Source of the DNA: Doryteuthis pealeii
Lineage: Eukaryota; Mollusca; Cephalopoda; Myopsida; Loliginidae
NCBI GenBank assembly: GCA_023376005.1
Contig: CM042179.1
Location: 19,806,770-19,870,769, forward strand
Direction of reading: 5' to 3'
Length of the DNA: 64,000 nt
Below the pieces are notes generated by a model. That model was not told the origin of the DNA. It saw only the letters and a list, made by a program, of their open reading frames with translations, and ran no database searches. The position numbers and the translations under genes are program-made. Positions 58,301 to 60,845 of this stretch are shown in pieces. The stretch's first letter is position 1; each line of letters starts with the position of its first letter.

Positions 58301-60784
58301 GTAACTGTAAATAAATAAATAAGTAAAAATAAAAATATAAATGAATAAATAAATATTAAATGAAATATAACAAGGGATTTATTCACGCATACAATAAGAA
58401 ATTCAGTAATTTCAAGAACTGCTAAATATTTGTCAAGAGATTTGCAAAAATAGTCAAAATAAGCAAAATAGTTTTATAAAACTTTATACAGTTGAATGCC
58501 CAAATATTTGAATGGATTCAATATGAACTTATCTGAACAATTTTTGCCTATGAATATTTATTTATTGTTTATTACATGCTTATTTGATGAAAGGTTGAAA
58601 GTTTATTTTTCAAGTAAAATAATGTTAAATCATGCAAACTTTGAAAGTCATCTGACCTGAACCAAAAATACCATCCCGTTCAGCATATCCACTAACCAAC
58701 GAAACTATGCAAATTGCTTCTTTTGTAGATCTGAATAACCTGTGTAGTGAGTAGGCTGTAGAAAACAGGTGCGGTTTCTGACTGAATTGAGTCACATTTA
58801 CAAATCTGTAAAATACATAACGATGGAAAAAAAGTAACTTATCCACTGACTAAGTTATTAGAGCATAATTAAAAAATGAAAACCGAACCGGGATCTTATG
58901 TGCAACATATTTTTCGTGCTTCTTTCAATTCAACGTCTTTATTTCTTCTTGCACCGAAATTTTCTAAACGCCCTTTTGTAATTTTCAAAGTTGACATACA
59001 TATTAATTTATATAAACTGATTTACAATTCCATTCGGTATTTAAAGAGAAAATTGAGGCGGGGTGGGCAATAATTTTCAATAAATATGGTATTATTTTAT
59101 TTTTTAAAGAATTAAAACTGGAACAAAAATAAAACAAACGACTGAAAATAAAAATAAACTGGGAACATGAAAAATTTACATTGAAAGCGAAAATTTATTA
59201 AGTGGAATACGACTAAGTCAACCTTTTCGAGAAAAAAAAAAAATTACGATATAAATTAAAAAAAAGAATAGCCGGATATAAATTAAAAAAAAGAATAGCC
59301 GGACTTGTAGTATTATTTACAATTACACAAGGTGCGTGCTCAAGAACTTGAAACGGTGAAGCACTAACACAACTAAAACTTTTTTTTTTATAATGCAGAC
59401 TTCTAACATAAAAATGCAAGTATTTCCACACAATTTAAAATAAGATTTGATAGAATGTTTCCAGGACTGAGCCTAAAAAGTAACCAGTTATATATATAAG
59501 CTAGTTTTTCTTATATCTTTTTCGTTTTTATTACAATTAAAGTCGAGAAATGTAATCAGTAGCAGAAGAGTTCATAAATTGGTTGTCACAATCCGCACTA
59601 ATAGCACCTGTCTAGTTTCTTTTCAGTAGTTAGTTGTCAATACTTTTAACTTTTCTGTACGGTGTAGTCAACAAACAGAAATAGCTTTAAAATAACCAAA
59701 TATTTAATTTCTTTTTAGGCCTATTTAAGTTTACGCACGAGAAAATTTTAGATATGTGTGGGAAAATATTTGCTTACTTTGAAATAAAAGTTTTGAATTT
59801 AAACTGTTAGTGTTTACTGTTTATGCAATGACGTCAAGTTATTCAAGCATTAAGCAACTATTTTGGCTTGAAGTTATTTTAAGTTACTGATAAGATTAAT
59901 TTTAAAAAAAATTAATTTAACTCAATACTAATTATTTTTTTAAAGTGAAAAATACCGCTACTAACCAAAATATGTGTATAAAATAAAAATAAAAATAAAA
60001 ATATTTCGTTAATCCATTTAAGAAATATTTATGCTTTCAAATCAGTTATGAATTTTTTTTTTTTCTCGAAAAGAAAATCAGCTGTGTAAATTGTTTATAT
60101 AATTAATAATTATCAAGAGTCTAAGAAAAAAATGAAAAAGAAAAAAAGGCTGGTTTCTTTTTCGGCCTATCCAACTTGCTAACCGTTTTTGTCCGTAAAG
60201 CCGTACATTTATAAATAGAGCAACCTCATTTTATTTAGCTAATAAAATAACCTTTGTTCTTACTATATTCTCAGAAAATACTAAGTACAAAAAACAGCAA
60301 AAGACAAATAACACTAATTTGTTTTGTTATGTTGTCCGGCCGGAAAAAATATAAATCAAAAATTGACAAGCACCAGTGGAAGGTAAGTACACCTCAAAGA
60401 AACAAAAAACAAAAACGAAAGAAAAAGAAGAATAAAAAAGAAATAATACTGAAGATGCAAAATGTGAAAATAAAGCATTTTGTTAAATTCTATTTTAAGA
60501 AAAAATATGAGATCGTTTGCATTTTTTAGTTTTGACACATACTTAAAGTAGAGAGCAATAACAAAAGGAAGCCGAAGGTAACAATTCAATTAAAAACAAT
60601 GTAGTTGAATTGAAATGACCACAAAGATGGTAAGAGATGAAATCCCAAATTATAATTTTTACTTACATATACACATCTGAATAACGTATGCATAATATGA
60701 CCAAGCAGCTACAGCTGTTATGAATACAACAGGGGCCCATCTTAGCACATCACAACAACCACGCATTAACGCCGATGGAGCCAT
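144..60784 (-). CDS. ZDHHC15: DHHC palmitoyltransferase, ZDHHC2/15/20 group (ten exons)
   Basis: Protein S-acyltransferase that moves a fatty acyl group, typically palmitate, from acyl-CoA through its own cysteine onto substrate cysteines at Golgi, endosome or plasma membranes. Joined exons give 313 codons. Visible in order: membrane segments at about residues 17-38, 49-70, 168-190 and 207-235; the cysteine-rich domain 125-159 with two Cys/His zinc sets (C125, C128, H138, C145 and C139, C142, H152, C159); the catalytic D150-H151-H152-C153; the TTxE motif at T238-E241 across the exon 8/9 junction; and a C-terminal PaCCT-like segment at 263-270. S29 and Y178 match the two residues that cap the acyl cavity in human DHHC20. 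The SLPEKV stretch at 44-49 resembles ZDHHC15 most. Human relatives are 337-367 residues, so the C-tail is short or incomplete. No frameshift or stop occurs in any exon. Introns are GT-AG. ZDHHC15 versus 2 or 20 is not settled; an ancestral single copy is possible. Confidence 0.95.
1009..1109 (-). repeat. 100-bp repeat, left copy of an inverted pair
   Basis: The reverse complement matches 1452-1550 at roughly 90%, including a shared block that reads GGCAGGAGACYGGGACGGTC on the minus strand. The copy is preceded by a long A-tract (965-1000) and followed by a GATA microsatellite (about 1130-1156). The family is not recognised. Confidence 0.75.
1452..1550 (+). repeat. 100-bp repeat, right copy of an inverted pair
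   Basis: Inverted relative to 1009-1109, with about 340 bp between the copies. The spacer carries a second, direct duplication of an AAGAATATCTAAATA segment near 1178 and 1256. Either a foldback element or two independent insertions of one family. Confidence 0.75.
3124..3153. repeat. GT microsatellite
   Basis: About 15 uninterrupted GT units inside intron 9. Confidence 0.95.
6638..7690 (+). pseudogene. Decayed non-LTR retrotransposon: RT core to C-terminal zinc finger
   Basis: Frameshifted remnant of a LINE ORF2. Pieces in order: an FIDLTKAYE block (RT motif A region) at 6640; [13 protein letters not shown] at about 6810; the [11 protein letters not shown] polymerase signature at about 6982, where FVDD stands for the usual FADD/YADD; a segment near 7065 reading [16 protein letters not shown]; then a downstream block resembling LGHV.RM.DGRIPK...GEL (about 7240-7420) with [12 protein letters not shown]. 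Near 7565-7620 a C..C..H-like remnant looks like the terminal zinc finger of this class. A poly-C run at 6705 and several shifts break the frame. It has no 5' half, so it is a truncated, dead insertion. The clade was not determined. Confidence 0.85.
8430..9480 (-). pseudogene. Decayed non-LTR retrotransposon with the RT core deleted
   Basis: On the minus strand the upstream part (about 9480 to 9110) holds a linker region with LDIKLG.FTKDEID and KIKSRKAT..., then the frame jumps near 9060-9110 past the catalytic palm directly to the post-RT block with [19 protein letters not shown] (about 8900), a tyrosine/cysteine-rich YGC..W-type zone, HCWRSK-like [12 protein letters not shown] and [20 protein letters not shown] (about 8600-8550). 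These blocks are familiar from a LINE type common in marine invertebrates and arthropods. The polymerase motifs are missing, so it is a deleted copy. The same family appears at 42583-43045. Confidence 0.85.
9537..9579. repeat. TA microsatellite
   Basis: About 21 TA units between the LINE relic and the transposase relic in intron 9. Confidence 0.95.
10030..10665 (+). pseudogene. IS630/Tc1/mariner-type transposase relic
   Basis: Several frames together give the helix-turn-helix part ([20 protein letters not shown] at about 10157, then KIFNKFKNL) and the catalytic-core part: a DQMV.SKQPLA-like piece after 10330, a VMLLGVT piece near 10423, a [16 protein letters not shown] segment near 10480, a [18 protein letters not shown] block near 10540 that carries the second catalytic Asp context, and [16 protein letters not shown] at about 10595. 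The frame is broken many times and the first catalytic Asp region is degraded. A dead copy, inserted with plus orientation against the host gene. Confidence 0.8.
11180..11221. repeat. TA microsatellite
   Basis: About 21 TA units, preceded by a short CA run; intron 9. Confidence 0.95.
12190..12316 (-). CDS. ZDHHC15: ZDHHC exon 9, residues 241-282
   Basis: 127 bp between an acceptor AG (12318-12317) and a donor GTAAGT (12189-12184). It starts in phase 1 and completes E241 of the TTxE motif. It encodes [11 protein letters not shown], a [11 protein letters not shown] stretch and the VQIFG of the PaCCT-like motif, all well conserved in ZDHHC2, 15 and 20, and ends in ALPLFT just before the SxGDG block of exon 10. 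Confidence 0.97.
12317..13114 (-). other. Intron 8 of the ZDHHC gene (0.8 kb)
   Basis: AT-rich. The only recognisable content is an R1 repeat fragment at 12945-13085. Confidence 0.9.
12945..13085 (+). repeat. R1 retroposon fragment
   Basis: It contains the CCTAACAGGTACTACCACT block followed by a diverged continuation that ends in CTGACAGGGC, both shared with the longer R1 copies near 35, 37, 42 and 44 kb. Confidence 0.75.
13115..13250 (-). CDS. ZDHHC15: ZDHHC exon 8, residues 196-240
   Basis: 136 bp with acceptor AG at 13252-13251 and donor GTAAGT at 13114-13109. It encodes the fourth membrane segment ([20 protein letters not shown]) and the NRTTL that starts the TTxE motif. In-frame with no stop; it ends one base into codon 241. 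Confidence 0.97.
14588..14722. mobile_element. Short MITE-like element with 22-bp terminal inverted repeats
   Basis: It starts GGTGACCCAGAAAAAAACAG and ends with the near-perfect reverse complement (…CTGTTTTTTCTAGTTCACC), about 135 bp in total, with no coding capacity. The interior carries a short TTAGGG-like run (near 14646). No convincing target duplication is visible because a SINE fragment abuts the right end. Confidence 0.65.
14721..14800 (-). repeat. SINE-1 tail fragment
   Basis: It matches the 3' part of the full SINE-1 at 16261-16330: an AAGTAAGTAA-type tail, GTCGTCGGGRCGGCCTAATG, and CAGCCAATCAGCGAGGGAGT. It lacks the tRNA-like head. Confidence 0.85.
16242..16534 (-). mobile_element. 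SINE-1: full-length tRNA-derived SINE with 19-bp target duplication
   Basis: The body spans 16261-16515 and is flanked by identical 19-bp copies of TACATATCTAAGATTAGTA (16242-16260 and 16516-16534). Read on the minus strand, it begins with a tRNA-like head carrying an A box (TTAGCTCAGTCGG) and a B box (AGTTCGATTCC), continues with an unrelated body and ends in an (ACTT)n tail. A perfect long duplication is the mark of LINE-assisted insertion and suggests a fairly young event. Other copies: 25758-26020, 51372-51597, and fragments at 14721 and 40051. Confidence 0.93.
16781..16822. repeat. AC/AT compound microsatellite
   Basis: An AC run passing into AT, immediately next to a SINE-2 copy. Confidence 0.95.
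16818..17082 (-). mobile_element. SINE-2 copy (tRNA-derived)
   Basis: On the minus strand a tRNA-like head includes GTAATGGTTACC and a B-box-like GTTCAAATTC, followed by a body that ends near CTCATGCAGAGGAT. It aligns with 29272-29430, 50390-50675 and 56341-56600. Diverged copy; microsatellites lie at both ends. Confidence 0.8.
17166..17209. repeat. AC/AT compound microsatellite
   Basis: An AC run changing to AT; intron 7. Confidence 0.95.
19860..19980 (-). CDS. ZDHHC15: ZDHHC exon 7, residues 155-195
   Basis: 121 bp. The acceptor AG at 19982-19981 follows a T-rich tract; donor GTAAGT at 19859-19854. It encodes [14 protein letters not shown] (last zinc-binding Cys at 159), the third membrane segment and YFIEFWT. 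Y178 corresponds to the cavity-capping Tyr181 of human DHHC20. Confidence 0.98.
19981..20648 (-). other. Intron 6 of the ZDHHC gene (0.67 kb)
   Basis: The shortest intron. AT-rich, with no repeat or gene that I recognise. Confidence 0.9.
20649..20681 (-). CDS. ZDHHC15: ZDHHC exon 6 (33 bp) with the DHHC motif, residues 144-155
   Basis: A micro-exon with acceptor AG (20683-20682) and donor GTATGT (20648-20643). It encodes [10 protein letters not shown] and contributes to Ser144 and Trp155 through split codons. It carries D150, H151, H152 and the acyl-accepting C153. Skipping it would remove the catalytic motif while keeping the frame, since 33 is a multiple of three. Confidence 0.98.
20790..23525 (-). 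pseudogene. Decayed non-LTR retrotransposon with an internal tandem array
   Basis: Reading from 23525 downward: a KMASIQSWKNANIVTIYK-like entry to the RT domain, a [19 protein letters not shown] block, [20 protein letters not shown] (about 23300), [20 protein letters not shown] (motif A region), then the array (21996-23123) built from the segment encoding [21 protein letters not shown], then a degraded YADD-type region (21500-21990), the post-RT block with [24 protein letters not shown] (about 21370), and C-terminal Cys/His fingers ([26 protein letters not shown]; 21160-20930). Stops and shifts are frequent. It is related to the element at 6638 but a distinct copy; the 3' end lies near 20790. 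Confidence 0.88.
21996..23123. repeat. Tandem array, 95-bp unit with a 119-bp higher-order variant
   Basis: Eleven full units start at 21996, 22091, 22186, 22281, 22400, 22495, 22590, 22709, 22804, 22899 and 22994, with a short twelfth at 23113. Spacing is 95,95,95,119 / 95,95,119 / 95,95,95,119. The three 119-bp units share the same 24-bp gain, and the unit after each one carries an ATGTAG variant of ATGTTG. Units are almost identical, so expansion is recent. Each unit is a copy of the RT segment around GVKQGD of the host LINE; neither 95 nor 119 is divisible by three, so it is not a coding expansion. Confidence 0.97.
23912..24565 (+). pseudogene. Transposase relic, IS630/Tc1/mariner superfamily (second type)
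   Basis: An open stretch at 23921-24241 carries [17 protein letters not shown], a [11 protein letters not shown] segment and [19 protein letters not shown], where the SDE Asp is the expected first catalytic residue. After a gap and frameshifts come LPGRWIG (about 24310), an [16 protein letters not shown] piece (about 24378) and a [13 protein letters not shown]-like tail near 24520. Similar full-length proteins are about 350-450 residues. Here the middle, with the second and third catalytic Asp, is lost. The type differs from the relics at 10030, 56650 and 63080. Confidence 0.78.
24607..24959 (-). mobile_element. SINE-3: SINE with a tRNA-Leu/Ser-like head and hammerhead-like core
   Basis: Flanked by 9-bp TCTTATTTT at 24607-24615 and 24951-24959; body 24616-24950. 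The minus-strand head reads GGCTGAGTGGATTAGGCAGT (A box) with a long variable-arm-like insertion before the B box GGGTTCAATCC, as in class II tRNAs. Toward the 3' end, minus strand 24704-24673 reads CTGAAGA, a GGCCG/CGGCC stem, then GAAA: the order of hammerhead catalytic-core parts. The tail ends in GTCCGAATAACAC. The same tail occurs in the hairpin at 39250-39480. Confidence 0.8.
25047..25087. repeat. Interrupted GT microsatellite
   Basis: GT units broken by AT and other interruptions; intron 5. Confidence 0.9.
25217..25286 (-). CDS. ZDHHC15: ZDHHC exon 5, residues 121-143
   Basis: 70 bp with acceptor AG at 25288-25287 and donor GTAAGT at 25216-25211. It encodes [19 protein letters not shown], the first half of the cysteine-rich zinc domain (C125, C128, H138, C139, C142). 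Ends two bases into codon 144. Confidence 0.98.
25758..26020 (+). mobile_element. SINE-1 copy
   Basis: A box TTAGCTCAGTCGGTAGAGC and a B-box-like GGTTTGATACC, followed by the same body as 16261-16515 and an ACTTACTACTACTT tail. Opposite in strand to the host gene. Diverged, no clear target duplication. Confidence 0.9.
26060..26545 (+). repeat. R2 repeat copy
   Basis: A 0.48-kb non-coding interspersed repeat with conserved landmarks: CAACATAGCAGGTATTTAAA near the left end, TTGTTTTGAATTGGTC in the middle, GGGGCTTTAAATTC followed by ATAACTTTTGAACCA, and TCAACTGGGAAT at the right. A poly-C run interrupts it at 26216. Other copies: 31382 (+), 32838 (-), 47183 (+). Confidence 0.85.
28735..28945 (-). 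repeat. R1 retroposon fragment (minus orientation)
   Basis: The reverse complement carries GATGGGACCCTAATGGGTAC and ACTACCACTCTGGGACAG, matching the R1 consensus near its polar tail. A poly-G run lies at 28791. Truncated at both ends. Confidence 0.75.
29272..29430 (+). mobile_element. SINE-2 copy, truncated
   Basis: The head reads GTGATGTAATGGTTACTAAT, then GGAAATGGACATGACGAGTT and the B box GTTCAAATCC, as in the other SINE-2 copies. The body is shortened and ends near TGTGCGGAGGAGTTGGTAAA. Confidence 0.85.
29983..30260 (+). pseudogene. Unassigned coding-like remnant
   Basis: More GC- and codon-like than its surroundings. One frame is open for 88 codons and is rich in Lys/Arg/Gln. A second frame, starting at a [16 protein letters not shown] stretch (about 30011), runs past a single stop near 30090 and ends with [17 protein letters not shown], which looks more like a real protein. 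A tract like an acceptor (TTTCTCTTGCAG) precedes it. I recognise no family. It may be a transposon gene piece or a processed fragment. Confidence 0.35.
31382..31862 (+). repeat. R2 repeat, left arm of an inverted pair
   Basis: Matches 26060-26545 throughout (CAACATAGCAGGTATTTAAA, GGGGCTTTAAATTCTCATAA, TCAACTGGGAAT). Paired with an inverted copy at 32838-33304 across a spacer of about 1 kb. Confidence 0.85.
31882..32302 (+). repeat. Diverged tandem duplication inside the R2 inverted pair
   Basis: 31882-32040 and 32135-32302 align: ATTGCTAAT..., a GGCA(C/T)A block, TTTTGA(C/T)(C/T)CTTTAAAT, and GGTTGTT.. versus CGTTGTT.. ending TATTARARAAC. Identity is moderate, so the duplication is old. Confidence 0.6.
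32519..32547. repeat. CA microsatellite
   Basis: About 14 CA units in the spacer between the inverted R2 copies. Confidence 0.95.
32838..33304 (-). repeat. R2 repeat, right arm of an inverted pair
   Basis: The reverse complement reproduces the R2 landmarks in order, including GGTATTTAAAAAGGTATTTT at the outer end and TTCAAACAGTTG at the inner end, with the same outer boundary as the left arm. Confidence 0.85.
33656..33730 (+). repeat. 70-bp repeated segment
   Basis: Shares CATTTTTGGCTGTTTGAAGC and flanking AT-rich sequence with 46045-46115. Family unknown. Confidence 0.65.
34195..34315 (-). CDS. ZDHHC15: ZDHHC exon 4, residues 81-120
   Basis: 121 bp with acceptor AG at 34317-34316 and donor GTTAGT at 34194-34189. 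It encodes [15 protein letters not shown], a charged cytosolic loop segment, and [10 protein letters not shown]. The (F/H)YLS and LP.YTRT.SG-type blocks are the usual sequence just before the zinc domain in ZDHHC2, 15 and 20. Here LQNRT replaces the common YTRT. Confidence 0.96.
34823..35442 (-). mobile_element. R1 retroposon, longest copy, with 12-bp target duplication
   Basis: The body spans 34835-35430 between two copies of TTGTTACATTTT. Read on the minus strand it starts GCCGCCCTGTTGGCTGGGTC and ends in an (AACCA)n-type tail, so polarity and duplication both point to LINE-assisted retroposition. At about 596 bp it is long for a SINE. A GCACCGACTGCACCTCTGCA segment near the head might be a degenerate promoter, but I cannot assign it to tRNA, 5S or 7SL. 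A minus-strand open stretch (35112-35363) partly recurs in the 42-kb copy; coding is not established. Confidence 0.8.
35498..35565 (-). repeat. R1 tail fragment
   Basis: Shares the GTTTTTGTTCAATGGAATATCAAC...GGTTATTTAACG pattern of the R1 tail end. Short and diverged. Confidence 0.5.
36190..36830 (+). repeat. R3 repeat, copy A, with an internal duplication
   Basis: Aligns with 38195-38945 over about 0.7 kb (AAGTTTTAATATAATAAAAT, CTCTTCCATCACT, GTTAGAAATCAATAATA, CACTGTAAACCGC, TTGTATATATAAATA). The first 100 bp are duplicated in tandem (36210-36300 and 36301-36400). AT-rich, non-coding and unrecognised. Copy B begins with ACTAGCAAAAATATGTGCCC. Confidence 0.75.
36899..36921. repeat. TA microsatellite
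   Basis: About 11 TA units directly before the R1 copy at 36928. Confidence 0.95.
36928..37509 (-). mobile_element. R1 retroposon, near full length
   Basis: Collinear with 34835-35430 from the TGGTTTGGTTTACAGCATAT end to the CCAGCCGACAGGGTGG end. It is inserted in TA-rich sequence, so its target duplication cannot be defined. Confidence 0.85.
38195..38945 (+). repeat. R3 repeat, copy B
   Basis: Same order of landmarks as 36190-36830 but without the internal duplication and with an extra insertion near 38300-38510. It starts ACTAGCAAAAATATGTGCCC. Confidence 0.75.
39292..39448. repeat. Inverted dimer of SINE-3 tail (hairpin)
   Basis: Arms of about 73 bp (39292-39364 and 39371-39448) with a 6-bp centre. 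Both arms carry the CCTGAAGAAGGCC...GGCC block found near the 3' end of SINE-3 (24616-24950), and the outer flanks keep ATTCGG and CCGAATAAC ends. Likely two tails inserted head to head, or a fold-back copying event. Confidence 0.8.
40051..40088 (-). repeat. SINE-1 tail fragment
   Basis: AAGTAAAGTTGTTGGGGTGA and CCTAAAGTCAGTATCAG match the 3' end of SINE-1, followed by an A-tract. Confidence 0.65.
40626..40720 (-). CDS. ZDHHC15: ZDHHC exon 3, residues 49-80
   Basis: 95 bp with acceptor AG at 40722-40721 and donor GTAAGT at 40625-40620. It encodes [20 protein letters not shown], the second membrane segment with the family's (W)(S/T)YW signature, then [12 protein letters not shown]. It completes codon 49 and ends in phase 0. 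Confidence 0.97.
41094..41149. repeat. TA microsatellite
   Basis: About 27 TA units with one interruption (TAA) near 41119. Confidence 0.95.
41577..41662 (+). repeat. R1 tail fragment (opposite orientation to its neighbours)
   Basis: GGTTGATATGCCATTAAACA followed by TTAAACCAAACCAG matches the polar tail of R1, here running 5'-3' on the plus strand. Confidence 0.7.
42148..42584 (-). mobile_element. R1 retroposon, tail-truncated
   Basis: Covers the central and head parts of R1 (AACCCATAGATGGGACCCTA to CCATCTGACAGGGC). Its head end abuts a LINE relic at 42583 exactly, which suggests insertion into, or rearrangement with, that LINE. Confidence 0.85.
42583..43045 (+). pseudogene. LINE ORF2 C-terminal relic
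   Basis: In pieced frames: [17 protein letters not shown], a [12 protein letters not shown] YGC zone, [16 protein letters not shown] (about 42775), a [10 protein letters not shown] segment, and [13 protein letters not shown] (about 42960). It is the same LINE type as the minus-strand relic at 8430-9480, here covering only the region after the polymerase. Many stops. Confidence 0.82.
43218..43507 (-). mobile_element. R1 retroposon fragment
   Basis: Central to head part of R1 (CACTGCCTTCTAGCACATAT to CCCAACCAACAG), lacking the tail third. Confidence 0.8.
43668..44176 (-). mobile_element. R1 retroposon copy
   Basis: Runs from the GTTGGTTGGGTTTTACAGCA tail end to AAGCTGACAGGGCTG with internal deletions and a short duplication (GGGGGCCTCT repeated at about 44023 and 44050). 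Confidence 0.82.
44616..44680. repeat. Perfect hairpin, 31-bp arms, 3-nt loop
   Basis: Arms 44616-44646 and 44650-44680 are exact reverse complements. A short TAA/ATA run follows. Could be a tiny foldback element or a copying-error palindrome; the function is unknown. Confidence 0.95.
45512..45600 (-). repeat. R1 tail fragment
   Basis: TGGTTGGTTGTTTTTTGGG, then ACAACATATCAACC and GGATTATTCAATGCTGA match the R1 tail region. A perfect hairpin begins 35 bp further on. Confidence 0.6.
45635..45723. repeat. Perfect hairpin, 42-bp arms, 5-nt loop
   Basis: Arms 45635-45676 and 45682-45723 are exact reverse complements around ACAAC. No mismatch in the arms, so it arose recently or is conserved by a copying mechanism. 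Confidence 0.95.
46045..46115 (+). repeat. 70-bp repeated segment
   Basis: Second copy of the segment at 33656-33730, immediately upstream of the CR1-like LINE end. A 20-bp direct duplication (AAAATTTG/AAAATTTA context) precedes it near 46008-46048. Confidence 0.65.
46125..46708 (+). pseudogene. CR1/jockey-type LINE 3' end
   Basis: It encodes, with stops, [20 protein letters not shown], then RCATK, a [13 protein letters not shown] segment, [18 protein letters not shown] and a DFRKHFFT...WNKLPASVV block: the usual C-terminal sequence of CR1-clade ORF2. The 3' UTR runs to an (ATT)n end at 46690-46708, a normal 3' tail for this clade. 5'-truncated, as most copies are. Confidence 0.88.
46888..46907. 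repeat. TA microsatellite
   Basis: About 10 TA units. Confidence 0.9.
47183..47500 (+). repeat. R2 repeat copy, 3'-truncated
   Basis: Shares TATTTCTTGTATGTAATA, ATCAATACTATGTATGTGTA, TGCAGTATTAAAAT and the GAGGCTTTAAATTCTC end with the other R2 copies. An A-tract (47336-47361) sits where copy 26060 has poly-C. Confidence 0.8.
47901..48144. mobile_element. 244-bp MITE-like element
   Basis: 18-bp terminal inverted repeats, CTTAACTCTTAATGTCCT at the left and its near reverse complement at the right (48127-48144), with a possible ATG duplication on both flanks. The inside is non-coding and has a locally GC-rich patch (CCGCCCGGCCGG near 47932). Confidence 0.7.
50381..50684 (-). mobile_element. 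SINE-2, near full length, with 9-bp target duplication
   Basis: Flanked by CTAGAGCAG (50381-50389 and 50676-50684). Read on the minus strand: GGAGGCGCATGGTGTAATGG (A-box region), then GGAAATGGACTCATC and the B box GTTCAAATCC, followed by a 200-bp body ending in GGGTTGATAAATAT. Best preserved SINE-2 in the window. Confidence 0.88.
51372..51597 (+). mobile_element. SINE-1 copy, diverged
   Basis: The head is partly lost (only AGTCAATATAGCATCTGCTT remains around the A box); the B box GGTTCAATATT is followed by the SINE-1 body and an ACTTTACTTATT tail. Confidence 0.85.
52637..52718. repeat. GT/TA microsatellite followed by an A-tract
   Basis: GT units, then TA units to 52689, then about 26 A residues. 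Confidence 0.9.
55030..55207 (-). mobile_element. SINE-like element with tRNA-like head and hammerhead-like core
   Basis: On the minus strand the head near 55205 reads TAGTGTAAAGGTTAGAGAC (A-box-like) and AGGTTTCGAGTC (B-box-like with one extra base). Further on, 55104-55081 reads CTGATGA, an 11-13-nt stem-loop (GAAC/GGTC with one mismatch), then GAAA: the conserved parts of a hammerhead core in the right order. A 3-bp stem III candidate (TGT/ACA) follows. No convincing stem I was found. Only one copy is seen here. Confidence 0.55.
55258..55539. repeat. Foldback structure with 60-bp outer arms
   Basis: Outer arms at about 55258-55319 and 55480-55539 are nearly exact reverse complements; inner arms (about 55326-55352 and 55395-55422, CCTTGTGCTGAAAAATATGA type) also pair. 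The centre is a GT/CA microsatellite that is itself self-complementary. The right half has about 55 extra bases (55423-55478). Confidence 0.9.
56154..56205. repeat. Hairpin, 24-bp arms with one mismatch
   Basis: Arms 56154-56177 and 56182-56205 around a 4-nt loop; ATATTTCAACAATCTTCAAT is the start of the left arm. Confidence 0.9.
56341..56600 (-). mobile_element. SINE-2 copy, diverged
   Basis: Collinear with 50390-50675 (CCAACCCCTCTGCAC..., CTCCTAGACTGGTTGCCTAA, TTATTTACCCATAGCTAGAA). The B-box region is present but degraded, and the head is shortened. Confidence 0.85.
56650..56860 (+). pseudogene. Tc1-like transposase relic
   Basis: In pieced frames: an ITDQLYLPF segment (compare the A.HVHPF type), then a FQQDN block at about 56753, the usual context of the second catalytic Asp, then [12 protein letters not shown]. 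Only about 70 codons remain, with stops. Confidence 0.6.
58278..58304 (-). CDS. ZDHHC15: ZDHHC exon 2 (27-bp micro-exon), residues 40-49
   Basis: Acceptor AG at 58306-58305 after a T-rich tract, donor GTGAGT at 58277-58272. With split codons at both ends it encodes [10 protein letters not shown], joining the end of membrane segment 1 to segment 2. The LSP.EKV-type sequence occurs at the same place in ZDHHC15. The length is a multiple of three, so skipping keeps the frame. Confidence 0.93.
58305..60666 (-). other. Intron 1 of the ZDHHC gene (2.4 kb)
   Basis: AT-rich with few transposon signs. A 26-bp direct duplication lies at 59249-59301. Open stretches near 58625-58846 (minus) and 60254-60529 (plus) show no family and no splice support. 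Confidence 0.85.
59249..59301. repeat. Two-copy tandem repeat, 26-bp unit
   Basis: The unit GATATAAATT...AGAATAGCCG is repeated twice without change. Confidence 0.9.
60667..60784 (-). CDS. ZDHHC15: ZDHHC exon 1 (start), residues 1-39
   Basis: 118 bp from ATG (60784-60782) to donor GTAAGT (60666-60661). It starts [20 protein letters not shown], like the MAPS/MAPW...CC..V..W.PV start of ZDHHC2 and ZDHHC20, which supports this ATG, and continues into the first membrane segment with WSYYAYV. S29 matches the cavity residue Ser29 of human DHHC20. Ends one base into codon 40. Confidence 0.96.
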
Positions 60785-60845
60785 CTTGTCGGAAGTAAGG
60801 ACAAGAATTTTTCATAATTAATTTATATCATGTGCGCATGTGCTT
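60780..60845 (-). promoter_or_regulatory. Likely proximal promoter / 5' leader of the ZDHHC gene
   Basis: On the minus strand, within 65 bp of the ATG: ACTTCCG (ETS-type, 60796-60790), AAGATGGC overlapping the start codon (YY1-type, 60787-60780) and CACATGCGCACATG (NRF1-like, about 60843-60829). Such sites near the start are common in TATA-less housekeeping promoters. Inference from short motifs only; the transcription start is not visible. Confidence 0.4.

Noticed and set aside
58625..58846. Possible alternative exon in intron 1
   Set aside because: No phase-compatible splice sites that fit between exons 1 and 2, and the exon 1-exon 2 join is already in frame and conserved.
60254..60589. 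Lysine-rich plus-strand and overlapping minus-strand open frames
   Set aside because: Low-complexity A-rich sequence within intron 1, no start context or domain.
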